A DNA stretch of 64,000 bases from assembly GCA_016207515.1 (NCBI GenBank), contig JACQPN010000012.1:120647-184646 (forward strand), given 5' to 3'. The notes below the pieces were generated by a model. The model was given only the letters and a program-made list of their open reading frames with translations. It was not told the origin of the DNA and did no database searches. The DNA comes from Euryarchaeota archaeon. Lineage in GTDB: Archaea; Thermoplasmatota; SW-10-69-26; JACQPN01. This document shows, piece by piece, positions 18,768-27,195 of the stretch; positions within the stretch are counted from its first letter, which is position 1, and each line of letters starts with the position of its first letter. The position numbers were made by a program, and so were the translations under genes.

Positions 18768-20120
18768 ATGCACTACATGCCAAGCGCCAAGGTCGAGGAA
18801 CAGCTCCTGAAGGAGATTGGCCTAAAGGACGTCGAAGAGCTCTTCACGGACGTTCCGCGCTCCGTGCGCGCCGACCTGGACCTCGCGCCGTCGATGAGCG
18901 AGATGGAGGTGAAGGCGACGGTCGAGGGCATCCTCGGGAAGAACCGCCACTTCGGCTCCTGCCCGTCGTTCCTTGGCGCCGGCATCTACCCCCATTACGT
19001 GCCGTCTGAAGTGAAGTTCGTCCTTTGGAGGAACGAGTTCCTCACCAGCTACACGCCTTACCAGCCCGAGGTGTCGCAGGGGTTCCTCCAGGCGATGTTC
19101 GAGTACCAATCGATGATATGCGAACTCTACTCGATGGATGTGGCGAACATCTCGATGTACGACGGTGTATCCGCGTGCGGCGAGGCGGCGCTCATGGCCG
19201 CAAGGTCAAGCGACGGCGACACTTACCTCGTGCCGAAGAACCTCAGTTGGGAAAAGAAGTCCACGATCGAGAACTACCTCAAGGGGACCGGCATCCGCGT
19301 CGAGGAGTACGCCTACGACGGCAAGACCGGTCAGGCGGATCTCGCCGATCTCGAACGCAAGATGACCTCCAAGGTCACGGGTGTCTTCATGGAGAACCCG
19401 AACTTCTTCGGGTGCTTCGAATCGAAGGCAGACACCGTGAAGCCGATCGTCTCCGCGAAGAACCCGGACGCGCTTTTCGTCGTCGGAGCGAATCCGATGT
19501 CCCTAGGCATTGCGAAAGGCCCCGGGGCATACGGCGCGGACGTCGTCGTCGGCGAAGGCCAGGTCTTCGGCCAGGGGATGAACTTCGGCGGACCAGTGCT
19601 TGGGATACTCGCGGCGACGGGTGAACTCGCGCGGCGCATGCCTGGCCGGATCGTGGGAGAGACCAAGGACGCAACTGGTCAGCGCGCCTTCTGCCTCACG
19701 CTCCAGACGCGGGAACAGCACATCAGACGTGAGAAGGCGACATCCAACATCTGCACTAACGAAGGCATGAACGCGCTCGCGGCCGCCTCGTATCTAGCGG
19801 TCGTAGGAGGTAACGGCCTTCGGAAGGTATCGGAGATCAACGCGAGCCGCGCGAAGCGGCTCTCGAAGGCGATAGGCGCCATCCCCGGTTTCAAAGCGCC
19901 CCTCTTCAAAGGACACCATTTCAACGAGTTCGTGGTCCAATCGAAGGCATCGGTCGCAAAGGTGCAAAGACTCCTTCTCGAGCGGGGACTCCATGGAGGC
20001 CTCGACCTCTCGAAGCGCTTCCCCGAACTTGGTAACGCCAGTCTCTGGGCCGTCACCGAGATGCACGCCGAGGCGACGCTCGAGACCCTCGTTTCCACGT
20101 TGAAGGAGGTGCGAGCGTGA
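18768..20120 (+). CDS. gcvPA: glycine dehydrogenase (decarboxylating) subunit 1
   Basis: N-terminal half of the split P protein, 450 residues, which works with subunit 2 in PLP-dependent glycine decarboxylation. Motifs include GAGIYPHYVPS, TPYQPEVSQGFLQAMFEYQ and NPNFFG. Its stop overlaps the GTG start of the PB gene by four bases. The split form is normal in archaea. Confidence 0.97.
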   Translation: MHYMPSAKVEEQLLKEIGLKDVEELFTDVPRSVRADLDLAPSMSEMEVKATVEGILGKNRHFGSCPSFLGAGIYPHYVPSEVKFVLWRNEFLTSYTPYQPEVSQGFLQAMFEYQSMICELYSMDVANISMYDGVSACGEAALMAARSSDGDTYLVPKNLSWEKKSTIENYLKGTGIRVEEYAYDGKTGQADLADLERKMTSKVTGVFMENPNFFGCFESKADTVKPIVSAKNPDALFVVGANPMSLGIAKGPGAYGADVVVGEGQVFGQGMNFGGPVLGILAATGELARRMPGRIVGETKDATGQRAFCLTLQTREQHIRREKATSNICTNEGMNALAAASYLAVVGGNGLRKVSEINASRAKRLSKAIGAIPGFKAPLFKGHHFNEFVVQSKASVAKVQRLLLERGLHGGLDLSKRFPELGNASLWAVTEMHAEATLETLVSTLKEVRA

Positions 20121-21655
20121 GTCCCGGCGAAGTACGGGAGGCGCCCCGGGGCCACCGTCAGGCGCTCTGGGACGAGCCGCTCCTTTTCGAGTACAAGGAT
20201 GAAGGGGAAGGCTTCAGGTTCCCGGACGAGAGGATAGAACCGGACCTCGTCCCTGCGAACCTCCGCCGTGACGCCGTGGCCATCCCGAACCTCACGAAAC
20301 TCCAGATGATGCGCCATTACGTGCGCCTCTCGCAGAAGAACTTCGGCGTCGATTCGGGCGTTTACCTCCTCGGATCTTGCACGATGAAGTACAACCCGAA
20401 GTTGAACGAGGAGCTCGCCGTCCACCCCGCGGCGTCCGACATGCATCCGTACCTCTCCGAGGACGCGTGCCAGGGCTCTCTCGAGGTCCTCTACCGCTTG
20501 CAGGAGGCTTTGAAGAAGGTCTCCGGGATGGACGCGGTCTCGCTCCAACCGGCGGCCGGGGCGCAGGGCGAGTACACTGGTGTTCTCATCGCGCGCAAGT
20601 ACCATGAGACGCGCGGCGACGAGCGTGACGAGATAATACTCCCCGACTCGGCGCACGGGACGAACTTCTCGTCCGCCGCGATGGCCGGGTTCAAGGTCAT
20701 CGAGATCCCCTCCACCAAGGAGGGGACGGTGGATGTCGATGCATTGAAGCAAGCACTCGGGCCCCGTACGGCGGCCTTCATGATCACGAACCCCTCGACG
20801 CTCGGCATATTCGAGGACAAGATCCTTGAGGTCGCCAAGGCCGTCCACGCGGCCGGCGCGCTTCTCTACTATGACGGAGCGAACCTGAACGCGATCATGG
20901 GGATAACAAGCCCGGGCGCCATGGGTTTCGACATCGTCCACATCAACACCCACAAGACGCTCTCGACGCCCCACGGCGGCGGTGGACCCGGGGCAGGGCC
21001 CGTTGGCGTGAAGGCACACCTCAAGGATTTCCTTCCGGTCCCGATGATCGTGAAGCGCGGCGAGACCTACCACCTTGACTACGACCTCGCGCACACGATA
21101 GGGAAAGTGCGCGGCTTCTACGGGAACTTCGGGATATTGCTACGAGCCTATGCGTACATCCTAGCGAACGGCGGCGACGGTCTCACGCGCATAAGCAAGA
21201 TGGCGGTGCTCAATTCAAACTACATGAAGGAGAAGTTGAAGGGCACGTTCGAGCTTCCCGGGAAACCCTTGCGCAAGCACGAGTTCGTCCTTTCCGCACG
21301 TAAGCTTCGGGACGAGAAGGGGATCCGCGCTTTGGACATCGCGAAGCGCCTCCTCGATTATGGTTACCACGCGCCCACCATCTACTTCCCGCACATCGTC
21401 GAGGAGGCCATCATGATCGAGCCCACGGAGGCGGAGACAAAGGACGACCTCGACCGCGTCATCGAGACGTTGAAGACGATCGCCGCCGAGGATCCGGAGC
21501 TCGTGCGCACCGCGCCCCACAATACGGCGGTCGCGAGGGTGGACGAGGTGGGGGCCGCAAGGACGCCCATCCTCAGATGGTCCCCCGCTGCGCAAGTGGA
21601 AACGGTGTTTCCACGGCGCGGCGGACCGAAGGACGGTCCGCCTGCGCCTCGCTGA
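20117..21655 (+). CDS. gcvPB: glycine dehydrogenase (decarboxylating) subunit 2
   Basis: C-terminal half of the split P protein, 512 residues with a GTG start. It carries the PLP-binding Lys in NTHKTLSTPHGGGGPGAGP, plus GSCTMKYNPK and QPAAGAQGEYTG. The last 30 or so residues do not look like the family and are encoded by two perfect palindromes (21596-21643), so the C-terminus appears extended by an inserted element. Typical members end near residue 480. Confidence 0.96.
   Translation: MSPGEVREAPRGHRQALWDEPLLFEYKDEGEGFRFPDERIEPDLVPANLRRDAVAIPNLTKLQMMRHYVRLSQKNFGVDSGVYLLGSCTMKYNPKLNEELAVHPAASDMHPYLSEDACQGSLEVLYRLQEALKKVSGMDAVSLQPAAGAQGEYTGVLIARKYHETRGDERDEIILPDSAHGTNFSSAAMAGFKVIEIPSTKEGTVDVDALKQALGPRTAAFMITNPSTLGIFEDKILEVAKAVHAAGALLYYDGANLNAIMGITSPGAMGFDIVHINTHKTLSTPHGGGGPGAGPVGVKAHLKDFLPVPMIVKRGETYHLDYDLAHTIGKVRGFYGNFGILLRAYAYILANGGDGLTRISKMAVLNSNYMKEKLKGTFELPGKPLRKHEFVLSARKLRDEKGIRALDIAKRLLDYGYHAPTIYFPHIVEEAIMIEPTEAETKDDLDRVIETLKTIAAEDPELVRTAPHNTAVARVDEVGAARTPILRWSPAAQVETVFPRRGGPKDGPPAPR
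21596..21643. repeat. two palindromes forming the 3' end of gcvPB
   Basis: GTGGAAAC-GGT-GTTTCCAC (21596-21614) is a perfect 8-bp hairpin. A second hairpin with GGCGGACC and GGTCCGCC arms follows at once. Both lie inside the gcvPB reading frame. The paired-hairpin layout is like the elements inside the methyltransferase copies at 54.8-60.1 kb. Confidence 0.6.
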
Positions 21656-21822
21656 CCTGGTCAGCTTCGATCGCTCGGAACCCCATCTTGAGATGGCGGT
21701 CAGCCTAGCCTCGGTCCCTTCGGTGGCCTTCGGTCGCCAAACAGGGCTCACTGCGCCGCGCCGTGAAGCGGATTTCCCATGGGCGCGAGAACTTCTTTAC
21801 CCGTCAAGCGCTTCTTGCGCCC

Positions 21823-22890
21823 GTGCCCCGCCGAATCGGCCTCATCGTGAACCCAATCGCCGGCATGGGAGGAGCCGTGGCGCTAAGGGGGACGGACGGG
21901 CAGGCGGACGAGGCCCGTAAGCGCGGCGCGGCGGCGCTATCTCCCCGACGAGCCGAGGAGTTCGTCCTGGCGCTTCGTTATGACGTGGAGATCGTGACTT
22001 GCGCCGGTGACATGGGCGAGCGCGTCTGCGACGACGCTGGCCTTTCCTGCATGATCGCATACACGCCCCGAGATCCCTCTACGGCGCAGGACACCACCGA
22101 CGCGGCGATCGCATTGAAGGAGTTCGGCGTCGACCTCATCGCGTTCGTCGGCGGCGACGGGACGGCGCGCGACGTCTTTCGAGGCGTTGGCGCGTCGATC
22201 CCTATCCTTGGCGTCCCTTCGGGTGTCAAGATGTTCAGCGCCGTCTTTGCCGAAAACCCGCGCATCGCGGCCGACATCGTCACGGCGGGCTCATTGCCGG
22301 TCGAGCGGGAGATCGAGGACATCGACGAGGACGCTTACCGGCGTGACGAATATCGGGTCCTGCATTTCGGTTTCGCGCTTGTGCCGGCACATCCCGGGGT
22401 GCAGGCGGGGAAATCCGGATTCGACGCGGGCGGAGACGTGGATTCGGTGGCGAGAGCGGTCGTTGCCGAACGGGAAACGGGTGTCACGTACGTGCTTGGG
22501 CCTGGGACGACCCTTGCCGCGGTGAAGCGTGCCCTGGGAGTCGAGGCGACCGTGCTAGGCGTCGACGTCGTCCGCGATGGGAAGGTGTTGGCAAAGGACG
22601 CTGGTGAGCAGGGTATCCTCGCCGTCACGCGCGAGCCGGCGCGGATAATAGTCAGCCCCATCGGGCGGCAGGGATTCATCCTGGGCCGCGGAAACCTTCA
22701 ACTCAGCCCCCAAGTGCTACGCCGTGTCGGGACCGGAAACGTCCACGTGGTGTCGACGTGGGAAAAGCTACACGCCCTCGACGCGCTGCGGATAGACACG
22801 GGCGATGCCGCGCTCGACGCGGCTTTCCCGGATTACATTAAAGTGCTCGTGGGCCCTGGCCAGACAAAAATGATGAGGGTCCATCGATGA
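21823..22890 (+). CDS. ATP-NAD kinase-like protein
   Basis: About 355 residues. The start IGLIVNPIAGMGG and the motif FVGGDGTARD are those of the NAD kinase/diacylglycerol kinase fold, specifically the long archaeal group often called predicted ATP-NAD kinase. NAD phosphorylation is the likely reaction; this subgroup is less studied than standard NadK. A GTG at 21823 is preferred because the fold begins immediately after it; a GTG 60 bases upstream is possible. The 3' end overlaps the next gene (ATGA). Confidence 0.8.
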   Translation: MPRRIGLIVNPIAGMGGAVALRGTDGQADEARKRGAAALSPRRAEEFVLALRYDVEIVTCAGDMGERVCDDAGLSCMIAYTPRDPSTAQDTTDAAIALKEFGVDLIAFVGGDGTARDVFRGVGASIPILGVPSGVKMFSAVFAENPRIAADIVTAGSLPVEREIEDIDEDAYRRDEYRVLHFGFALVPAHPGVQAGKSGFDAGGDVDSVARAVVAERETGVTYVLGPGTTLAAVKRALGVEATVLGVDVVRDGKVLAKDAGEQGILAVTREPARIIVSPIGRQGFILGRGNLQLSPQVLRRVGTGNVHVVSTWEKLHALDALRIDTGDAALDAAFPDYIKVLVGPGQTKMMRVHR

Positions 22891-23294
22891 GCGACGTGGA
22901 GACGGTCGAGGCTATCTGGCATGGGCCGAAGAAGGTGGCGCTTTCGGCCCGCGAGCACGAGATGATAGCGGATAAGCCCGTGGCGAAGGGCGGGACGGAG
23001 AAGGGCCCGATGCCGAGCGAGATCTTCCTTGCAAGCCTCGCCGCCTGCGAATCGATGTCGTTCATGCGCGTGGCAGAAGCGCGGAGGGTCCCCATCTCGG
23101 GCCTCAAAGTCACCGCTTCGGCGCATTTCGATGAAAAGGGCTTCATCGATTCCATCGAGTTGGTCTACGCCACCAAGACGACGGCGCAAGAAAGGGACGT
23201 CGCGAAGGTCCTGGAACTGGCCGAGAGATTCTGCACGGTGAAGGCGCTCGTCAAGCACTTGCCCGTGAAGTCCACCATCGCGATCGTACCGTAG
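22887..23294 (+). CDS. OsmC-like peroxidase-fold protein
   Basis: A 135-residue OsmC family member. The catalytic Cys pair is visible in LAACESMSFMR and ERFCTVKALV. The motif PSEIFLASLAACES is diagnostic. OsmC proteins reduce organic hydroperoxides; YhfA-like relatives have unknown substrates. It overlaps the upstream NAD-kinase-like gene by four bases. Confidence 0.9.
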   Translation: MSDVETVEAIWHGPKKVALSAREHEMIADKPVAKGGTEKGPMPSEIFLASLAACESMSFMRVAEARRVPISGLKVTASAHFDEKGFIDSIELVYATKTTAQERDVAKVLELAERFCTVKALVKHLPVKSTIAIVP

Positions 23295-23407
23295 CGGGAC
23301 TCACCCATCGGCGCGACGGCGAAAACCGCGGCCGCGTGCCGGAATCCGAGTTTGCGAATACACTCTCGCCAAACATGGACTTGTTGCAGATTTCAACTTT
23401 GGGTAAA

Positions 23408-23416
23408 CATATAAAC
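23408..23416 (+). promoter_or_regulatory. TATA-like element upstream of the HTH regulator
   Basis: CATATAAAC lies only 11-19 bases before the TTG start assumed for the regulator. With a normal 25-base offset, transcription would begin about ten bases inside that frame. The true start codon may therefore be further downstream, or the box is not the one used. Confidence 0.4.
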
Positions 23417-23426
23417 GGGGTCGGTA

Positions 23427-24143
23427 TTGAGGAACGGGAGGCTGCTACCCCTGACGCTCACGGAGGTCGTCTACAAGATCAAGAGCAACGATAATCTTCT
23501 CTGCCAGGCGACGGAGAAGAGCGACGACCTCAAGATCGTCACGAACCAGATCTCGTACGAGCGCGAGGCGCGTAACGCGAGGTTCCTCGTCACGGTGGTC
23601 GGTGACGACGCCCACACGAGCGAGGTGCTACAGGTCCTTCCGAAGCTTTTCGACAGCGCCGACGTGGTCGCCCGCACGAAGAACTCTGTGGCCGTGCGCG
23701 CTAGCGCATCCCTGCAGAAACTCATCGACACGAAGAACCCGAGTGCCTTCTCGCTCCAATACTTCAACGACCTCGCAATAGTGCACCCTTCGGTCGTCAA
23801 GGGCGGGTATTACAACACGCGCGTCATCGTCGTCGGGAAGGTGGACCTTGCGGAGCTACTCGCCGACTACGAGAAAGGGGCGGCGAGCGGCCTCTGGGAC
23901 GACTTCAAGCTCATCCGCATCGACGATTTCGACCCCGAGCAGCAGGTGACGGGCGCTTTCATCGAGAACCTCACGGCAAAACAGCTCGAGGTCATCAAGA
24001 CGGCGCTCGCACTTGGCTACTATAACACGCCGCGAAACATCACCCTGGACAACCTCTCGGCGATCTTCGGCATCTCGAAGGCGGCCGTCCATAACAGGTT
24101 GCAAGCGGCCGAAAGGAAAGTCATCAGCAAGTTCTTTTCCTGA
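23427..24143 (+). CDS. bacterio-opsin-activator-type HTH regulator
   Basis: About 238 residues. The C-terminal third has LTAKQLEVIKTALALGYYNT, then NITLDNLSAIFGISKAAVHN and AERKVISKFFS, the HTH_10 domain of haloarchaeal Bat-like regulators. The N-terminal two thirds contain two alpha/beta repeats of probable sensory function. The TTG start is uncertain. The last 12 codons are repeated in degenerate form behind the gene. No obvious regulated partner is adjacent. Confidence 0.85.
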   Translation: MRNGRLLPLTLTEVVYKIKSNDNLLCQATEKSDDLKIVTNQISYEREARNARFLVTVVGDDAHTSEVLQVLPKLFDSADVVARTKNSVAVRASASLQKLIDTKNPSAFSLQYFNDLAIVHPSVVKGGYYNTRVIVVGKVDLAELLADYEKGAASGLWDDFKLIRIDDFDPEQQVTGAFIENLTAKQLEVIKTALALGYYNTPRNITLDNLSAIFGISKAAVHNRLQAAERKVISKFFS

Positions 24144-24416
24144 GGCCGAGTGGGACGCCAAGCGTTCCACTGCGGCGGAGCGCAAAGTCATCTCGAAGTT
24201 TTTCTCGTAAGCTCCGACCCGTGGAAGGCGTAGCCTTCCACCAGGGCCGAAAGGAAAGTCATCAGCAAGTTCTTTTCCTGAGGCCGAGGGGAGGCGAAGC
24301 CTCCGCCACCGCGGAGCGAAAGGTCGTTTCCAGGTTCTTTTGGTCGAGCGCCGCCGGGTCGACGCGGAGCGTCCACCACGGTCGAACGAAAAGTGATCTC
24401 GAGATCTTCTTCTTGA
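24108..24416 (+). repeat. five degenerate copies of the HTH gene's last codons separated by hairpins
   Basis: The terminal sequence encoding AERKVISKFFS and a stop occurs at 24108-24143 (the gene itself), 24175-24210, 24246-24281, 24311-24346 and 24381-24416. Copies 2 and 3 keep the peptide exactly, copy 2 by synonymous changes in most codons and a TAA instead of TGA stop. Copies 4 and 5 are decayed. Hairpins separate the first copies: 24150-24170 (9-bp arms), 24221-24241 (9-bp arms) and 24290-24304 (6-bp arms). Arm sequences differ but pairing is kept. Confidence 0.8.
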
Positions 24417-24694
24417 GCCCGCGGGGTCCTCCACATTGGTCGCGACCGTCCGGCACGTCCGGGGTCGCAATCAAGGCAGGGACGGCCGGGCGGCGCCCGG
24501 GAACTCTAGAAGACGTGATCGACCCTTTCGCTTTCTTGCGTTTCAACCCAAGCGACGCCGCTTGCGTCCACGGGAGCGTTGCCGGAGCGCGTGCGGTGTC
24601 CAACAAGCGAGGATGTTGAAGTTCGCGCGCACGTACGGGTATCGGAGCCTCCGGATGGAGTCGGAGGGCGGGTCCATCCCGCTCTGTCAAGAAG

Positions 24695-24768
24695 GGCCAG
24701 GAACGGGATTTGAACCCGTGTCGAGGGATCCACAGTCCCTTAGGATAACCAGCTACCCCATCCCGGCC
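24695..24768 (-). tRNA. tRNA-His (GTG)
   Basis: Cloverleaf readable on the minus strand: acceptor GCCGGGA with TCCTGGC, anticodon loop CTGTGGA, and T arm ACGGG-TTCAAAT-CCCGT. C73 and an encoded G at position -1 (24768) are the His identity marks. No CCA is encoded. A TATA box lies about 55 bases upstream. This is the one standard tRNA of the window and a useful control for the odd class II genes at 37-48 kb. Confidence 0.95.
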
Positions 24769-24820
24769 GTCGGGACACCCCTTCACGAGGTGTGGTGGGT
24801 GACCGCACTAAAGTGGAACC

Positions 24821-24830
24821 CTTATAAAAA
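24821..24830 (-). promoter_or_regulatory. TATA box of tRNA-His
   Basis: On the minus strand the sequence reads TTTTTATAAG. Transcription would start near 24797, giving a leader of about 30 bases to be removed by RNase P. Confidence 0.55.
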
Positions 24831-24851
24831 TCATCTGGGCCGGCGAGGGTG

Positions 24852-25193
24852 CTAGCGGCCCCAGCCTCTTCCCTTCGGTGCCACCTTAAGCCCGACCGTC
24901 GTGCCCATGACGAACACGATCGTCGCAAGAAGTGCTGAAAGCGTCACGGAGAGGAAAAGCTCCACGAGGCGGGACATGATGAGGCCCATTTCGACGCGTT
25001 TCAACGCCTCCTGGATGTTTTCGTAGGATTGGGCGGCAAGCAGCATGCTCACTAGGATGAAGACGAGTATGAACGCGGTCTCGGTCTTGAGGCCCTTTTT
25101 GAGGGCGTATCCGGCGATGACGCCTGCGAAGAGGAAGGGGACTCCGAAGTACATCATCAATTCGACGTTTATTCCGTCGACTGGCAGTGCCAT
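24852..25193 (-). CDS. small integral membrane protein, unknown family
   Basis: A 113-residue protein with three hydrophobic segments: PFLFAGVIAGYAL, TAFILVFILVSMLLAA and LFLSVTLSALLATIVFVMG. I do not recognise a family. A minus-strand TATA box (CATATAAAGT, near 25221-25230) lies about 30 bases upstream of the ATG, so the gene is probably expressed on its own. Confidence 0.6.
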   Translation of the reverse strand: MALPVDGINVELMMYFGVPFLFAGVIAGYALKKGLKTETAFILVFILVSMLLAAQSYENIQEALKRVEMGLIMSRLVELFLSVTLSALLATIVFVMGTTVGLKVAPKGRGWGR

Positions 25194-25334
25194 GTGTGCA
25201 TCCCATGGGTTCTATTTTTTACTTTATATGTAAACCCGTCGATTTCGGTTTCAGGCCTCCCGATGGCCATTTGTACGTATAAGTACGTACTCGGACGGGC
25301 ATCGGTCAAGAGGTCGGAGGCCGTTCTCCTCCCG

Positions 25335-25985
25335 ATGCCACCGAAGAGCGCCCCGTACTACATGGACGCAAACCTTCACGCGTACATCGAGGAACACGCT
25401 GGTGAGGACGACGTGCTGCGCTCCGTGCGCCGATATGCCCGCCAGAACCGGCTCCCATCGATCACGCCCGCGGCCGGCCGGATGCTCCAGATACTCGCGC
25501 GCGCCGTCCAGGCGAGGCGCATCTTGGAGGTAGGGACGTGCACAGGCTACTCGACCATCTGGCTCGCCCGGGGCCTCGCCCGCGCTGGCAAGGTCTACGC
25601 GTTGGAGATCGACCCGAAGTTCATCGCGCTTGCAGCCGAGCATGCCGAGAGGGCGGGTGCGCGAAAACGGATCGAGTTCAAGGAGGGTTTGGCCGCCGAG
25701 ACGCTCAAGACACTCGACGCCGGCTCGTACGACCTCGTTTTCATCGACGCAGACAAGGAGAACTATCCGACGTATTTCCGGGAAGGTCTGCGGCTCCTAC
25801 GAAAAGGCGGCATCCTCGCCGCCGACAACATGTTCTGGGGCGGCGACGTGCTCGACGCAGCCGTCAAAGACGAGGGCACACGGGCTCTTCGCGAATACAC
25901 CCGCCTCGCGACGCAAGACGACCGCCTCCTGACGATTCTCTCGCCGCTCGGCGACGGACTTGCGGTCTCCGTGAAAGTCGCATGA
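25335..25985 (+). CDS. O-methyltransferase (CCoAOMT/COMT-like)
   Basis: A 216-residue SAM-dependent enzyme. Family marks are RILEVGTCTGYSTIWLARGL, ALEIDPK, YDLVFIDADKENYPTYF and GGILAADNMFWGGDV, with the metal-binding Asp/Asn residues of the caffeoyl-CoA O-methyltransferase type. Archaeal and bacterial members methylate small catechol-like compounds or tRNA (TrmR); substrate here is open. The ATG at 25335 begins the conserved region. Confidence 0.88.
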   Translation: MPPKSAPYYMDANLHAYIEEHAGEDDVLRSVRRYARQNRLPSITPAAGRMLQILARAVQARRILEVGTCTGYSTIWLARGLARAGKVYALEIDPKFIALAAEHAERAGARKRIEFKEGLAAETLKTLDAGSYDLVFIDADKENYPTYFREGLRLLRKGGILAADNMFWGGDVLDAAVKDEGTRALREYTRLATQDDRLLTILSPLGDGLAVSVKVA

Positions 25986-26070
25986 CGGTCGATCGCCGAA
26001 CATGTGACGTGCCTCGCGCGCAGTATTTGACGCACGTCCCGAACCTATTTGTAAACGCAACGCCTATGAC

Positions 26071-26502
26071 ATGAAACCCAGCGGGGCCCGTAAAGCGGGG
26101 GCAATGGTGGTTCGTATGGTGAGGATCGAGAACAGGGTGATGATAGAGGCTCCGGTGGAGCGTGTCTGGAACGCAGTGTCGCCCCCGGGGAACCTGAAAT
26201 TCCTCATGCCGGGGATCGTCGACTCGCAAGCTGCGAGTAAGCCTAGAGCCGGTCTCATGAAGCTCGCGTTGACGACGGACGACAACCGGCACTACGAGGC
26301 GAAGCTCGTCGAATTGAACCCAAGGCGCGACATCACGATCAAGGATTCCGACGGCAAGCAGACGAAGTGGCATTTCGAGGAGACGCCGCGGGGCGTCCTC
26401 GCGATAAACATCATCATGGGCGACATCCCGCAAGCAAGCATCGCCGGCTTGAAGAGGGCGTCGCTTGAGAAGATGATCAGCCTGAAAGAGCGCGTCGAGT
26501 AG
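26071..26502 (+). CDS. SRPBCC/START-fold protein
   Basis: A 143-residue protein. VRIENRVMIEAPVERVWNAV followed by alternating strands and a C-terminal helix is the hallmark of the SRPBCC helix-grip fold, which binds hydrophobic ligands. The ATG at 26071 is preceded by an AT-rich element; conserved sequence starts at about residue 15, so a start at 26116 is also possible. Function unknown. Confidence 0.65.
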   Translation: MKPSGARKAGAMVVRMVRIENRVMIEAPVERVWNAVSPPGNLKFLMPGIVDSQAASKPRAGLMKLALTTDDNRHYEAKLVELNPRRDITIKDSDGKQTKWHFEETPRGVLAINIIMGDIPQASIAGLKRASLEKMISLKERVE

Positions 26503-26538
26503 GGACGCGTCTTTACGAAGCCGTTGGCAGGCCGCGCT

Positions 26539-27195
26539 TCAACCGTCGCCCGGGTGGTTCCATTCCGACATGAACTCCCGGTAGAAACCGCGCAACCGCT
26601 CCTGACGCACCTTCGCCTCTTGTTTCGCTGCGGCGGTATTGAATTCGTCCGGGGTCAACCGCATCAGTTTGTCGGCGAAATGTTGGAGCGTAGAATCGTC
26701 GCTTCCTTTGCCCTTCGTGTAGATGCGGTTCTCGATGAGATCCTCGCCGTCCCACATGGCGCGCCTGTTCATGCCGCCGAATGAGAAGGCGCGGGCGACA
26801 CCGATGGCGCCGATGGCGTCGAGTTTGTCCGCGTCCTGGAGCACTTGCGCCTCAAGCGAGCAGTCGCGCTTTCCCGGTGGCCGAAAGGAGTAATCCGCGA
26901 CCCGGTCCACGCATTCAAGTACCCGGGGATGCCAACGGACGGGCACGCCCGTTTCACGAAGGACGCGGGACGTGAGGTCCTGGACGCTTTCGTTTCGTAG
27001 GCGCGGCGGGATGCGGTCGAGGTCATGCGCGTAGGCCGCCACTGTGACGATCCGCGGATCCGCCTTCGCTTCCATCGCAAGCCATTCGGCATTCGCGGCG
27101 ACGCGGTCCAAATGGTGGATGTCGTGCGCGGGGTCGAGAGCGCCCTCCATCATCGGCGCGACCAGTTTCCGGACAAGGAGGGGCAGTTCGTCCAT
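26539..27195 (-). CDS. HD-domain phosphohydrolase
   Basis: A 218-residue HD-superfamily protein. The metal ligands appear as HDIHHLDRV, then YAHDLDRIPP and LQDADKLDAIGAIGVARAF. This layout matches the YedJ/YpgQ-like HD hydrolases acting on nucleotides. The ATG overlaps the stop of sdhB by one base, so it is probably translated from the succinate dehydrogenase transcript. Confidence 0.82.
   Translation of the reverse strand: MDELPLLVRKLVAPMMEGALDPAHDIHHLDRVAANAEWLAMEAKADPRIVTVAAYAHDLDRIPPRLRNESVQDLTSRVLRETGVPVRWHPRVLECVDRVADYSFRPPGKRDCSLEAQVLQDADKLDAIGAIGVARAFSFGGMNRRAMWDGEDLIENRIYTKGKGSDDSTLQHFADKLMRLTPDEFNTAAAKQEAKVRQERLRGFYREFMSEWNHPGDG

Noticed and set aside
19679..21094. Long open frame antisense to gcvPA/gcvPB
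   Set aside because: It lies wholly opposite well-supported core genes. Long antisense frames are expected at this GC content and codon bias.
24175..24416. The repeated AERKVISKFFS segments as separate small genes
   Set aside because: No start codon or promoter precedes the copies; they are gene ends only.
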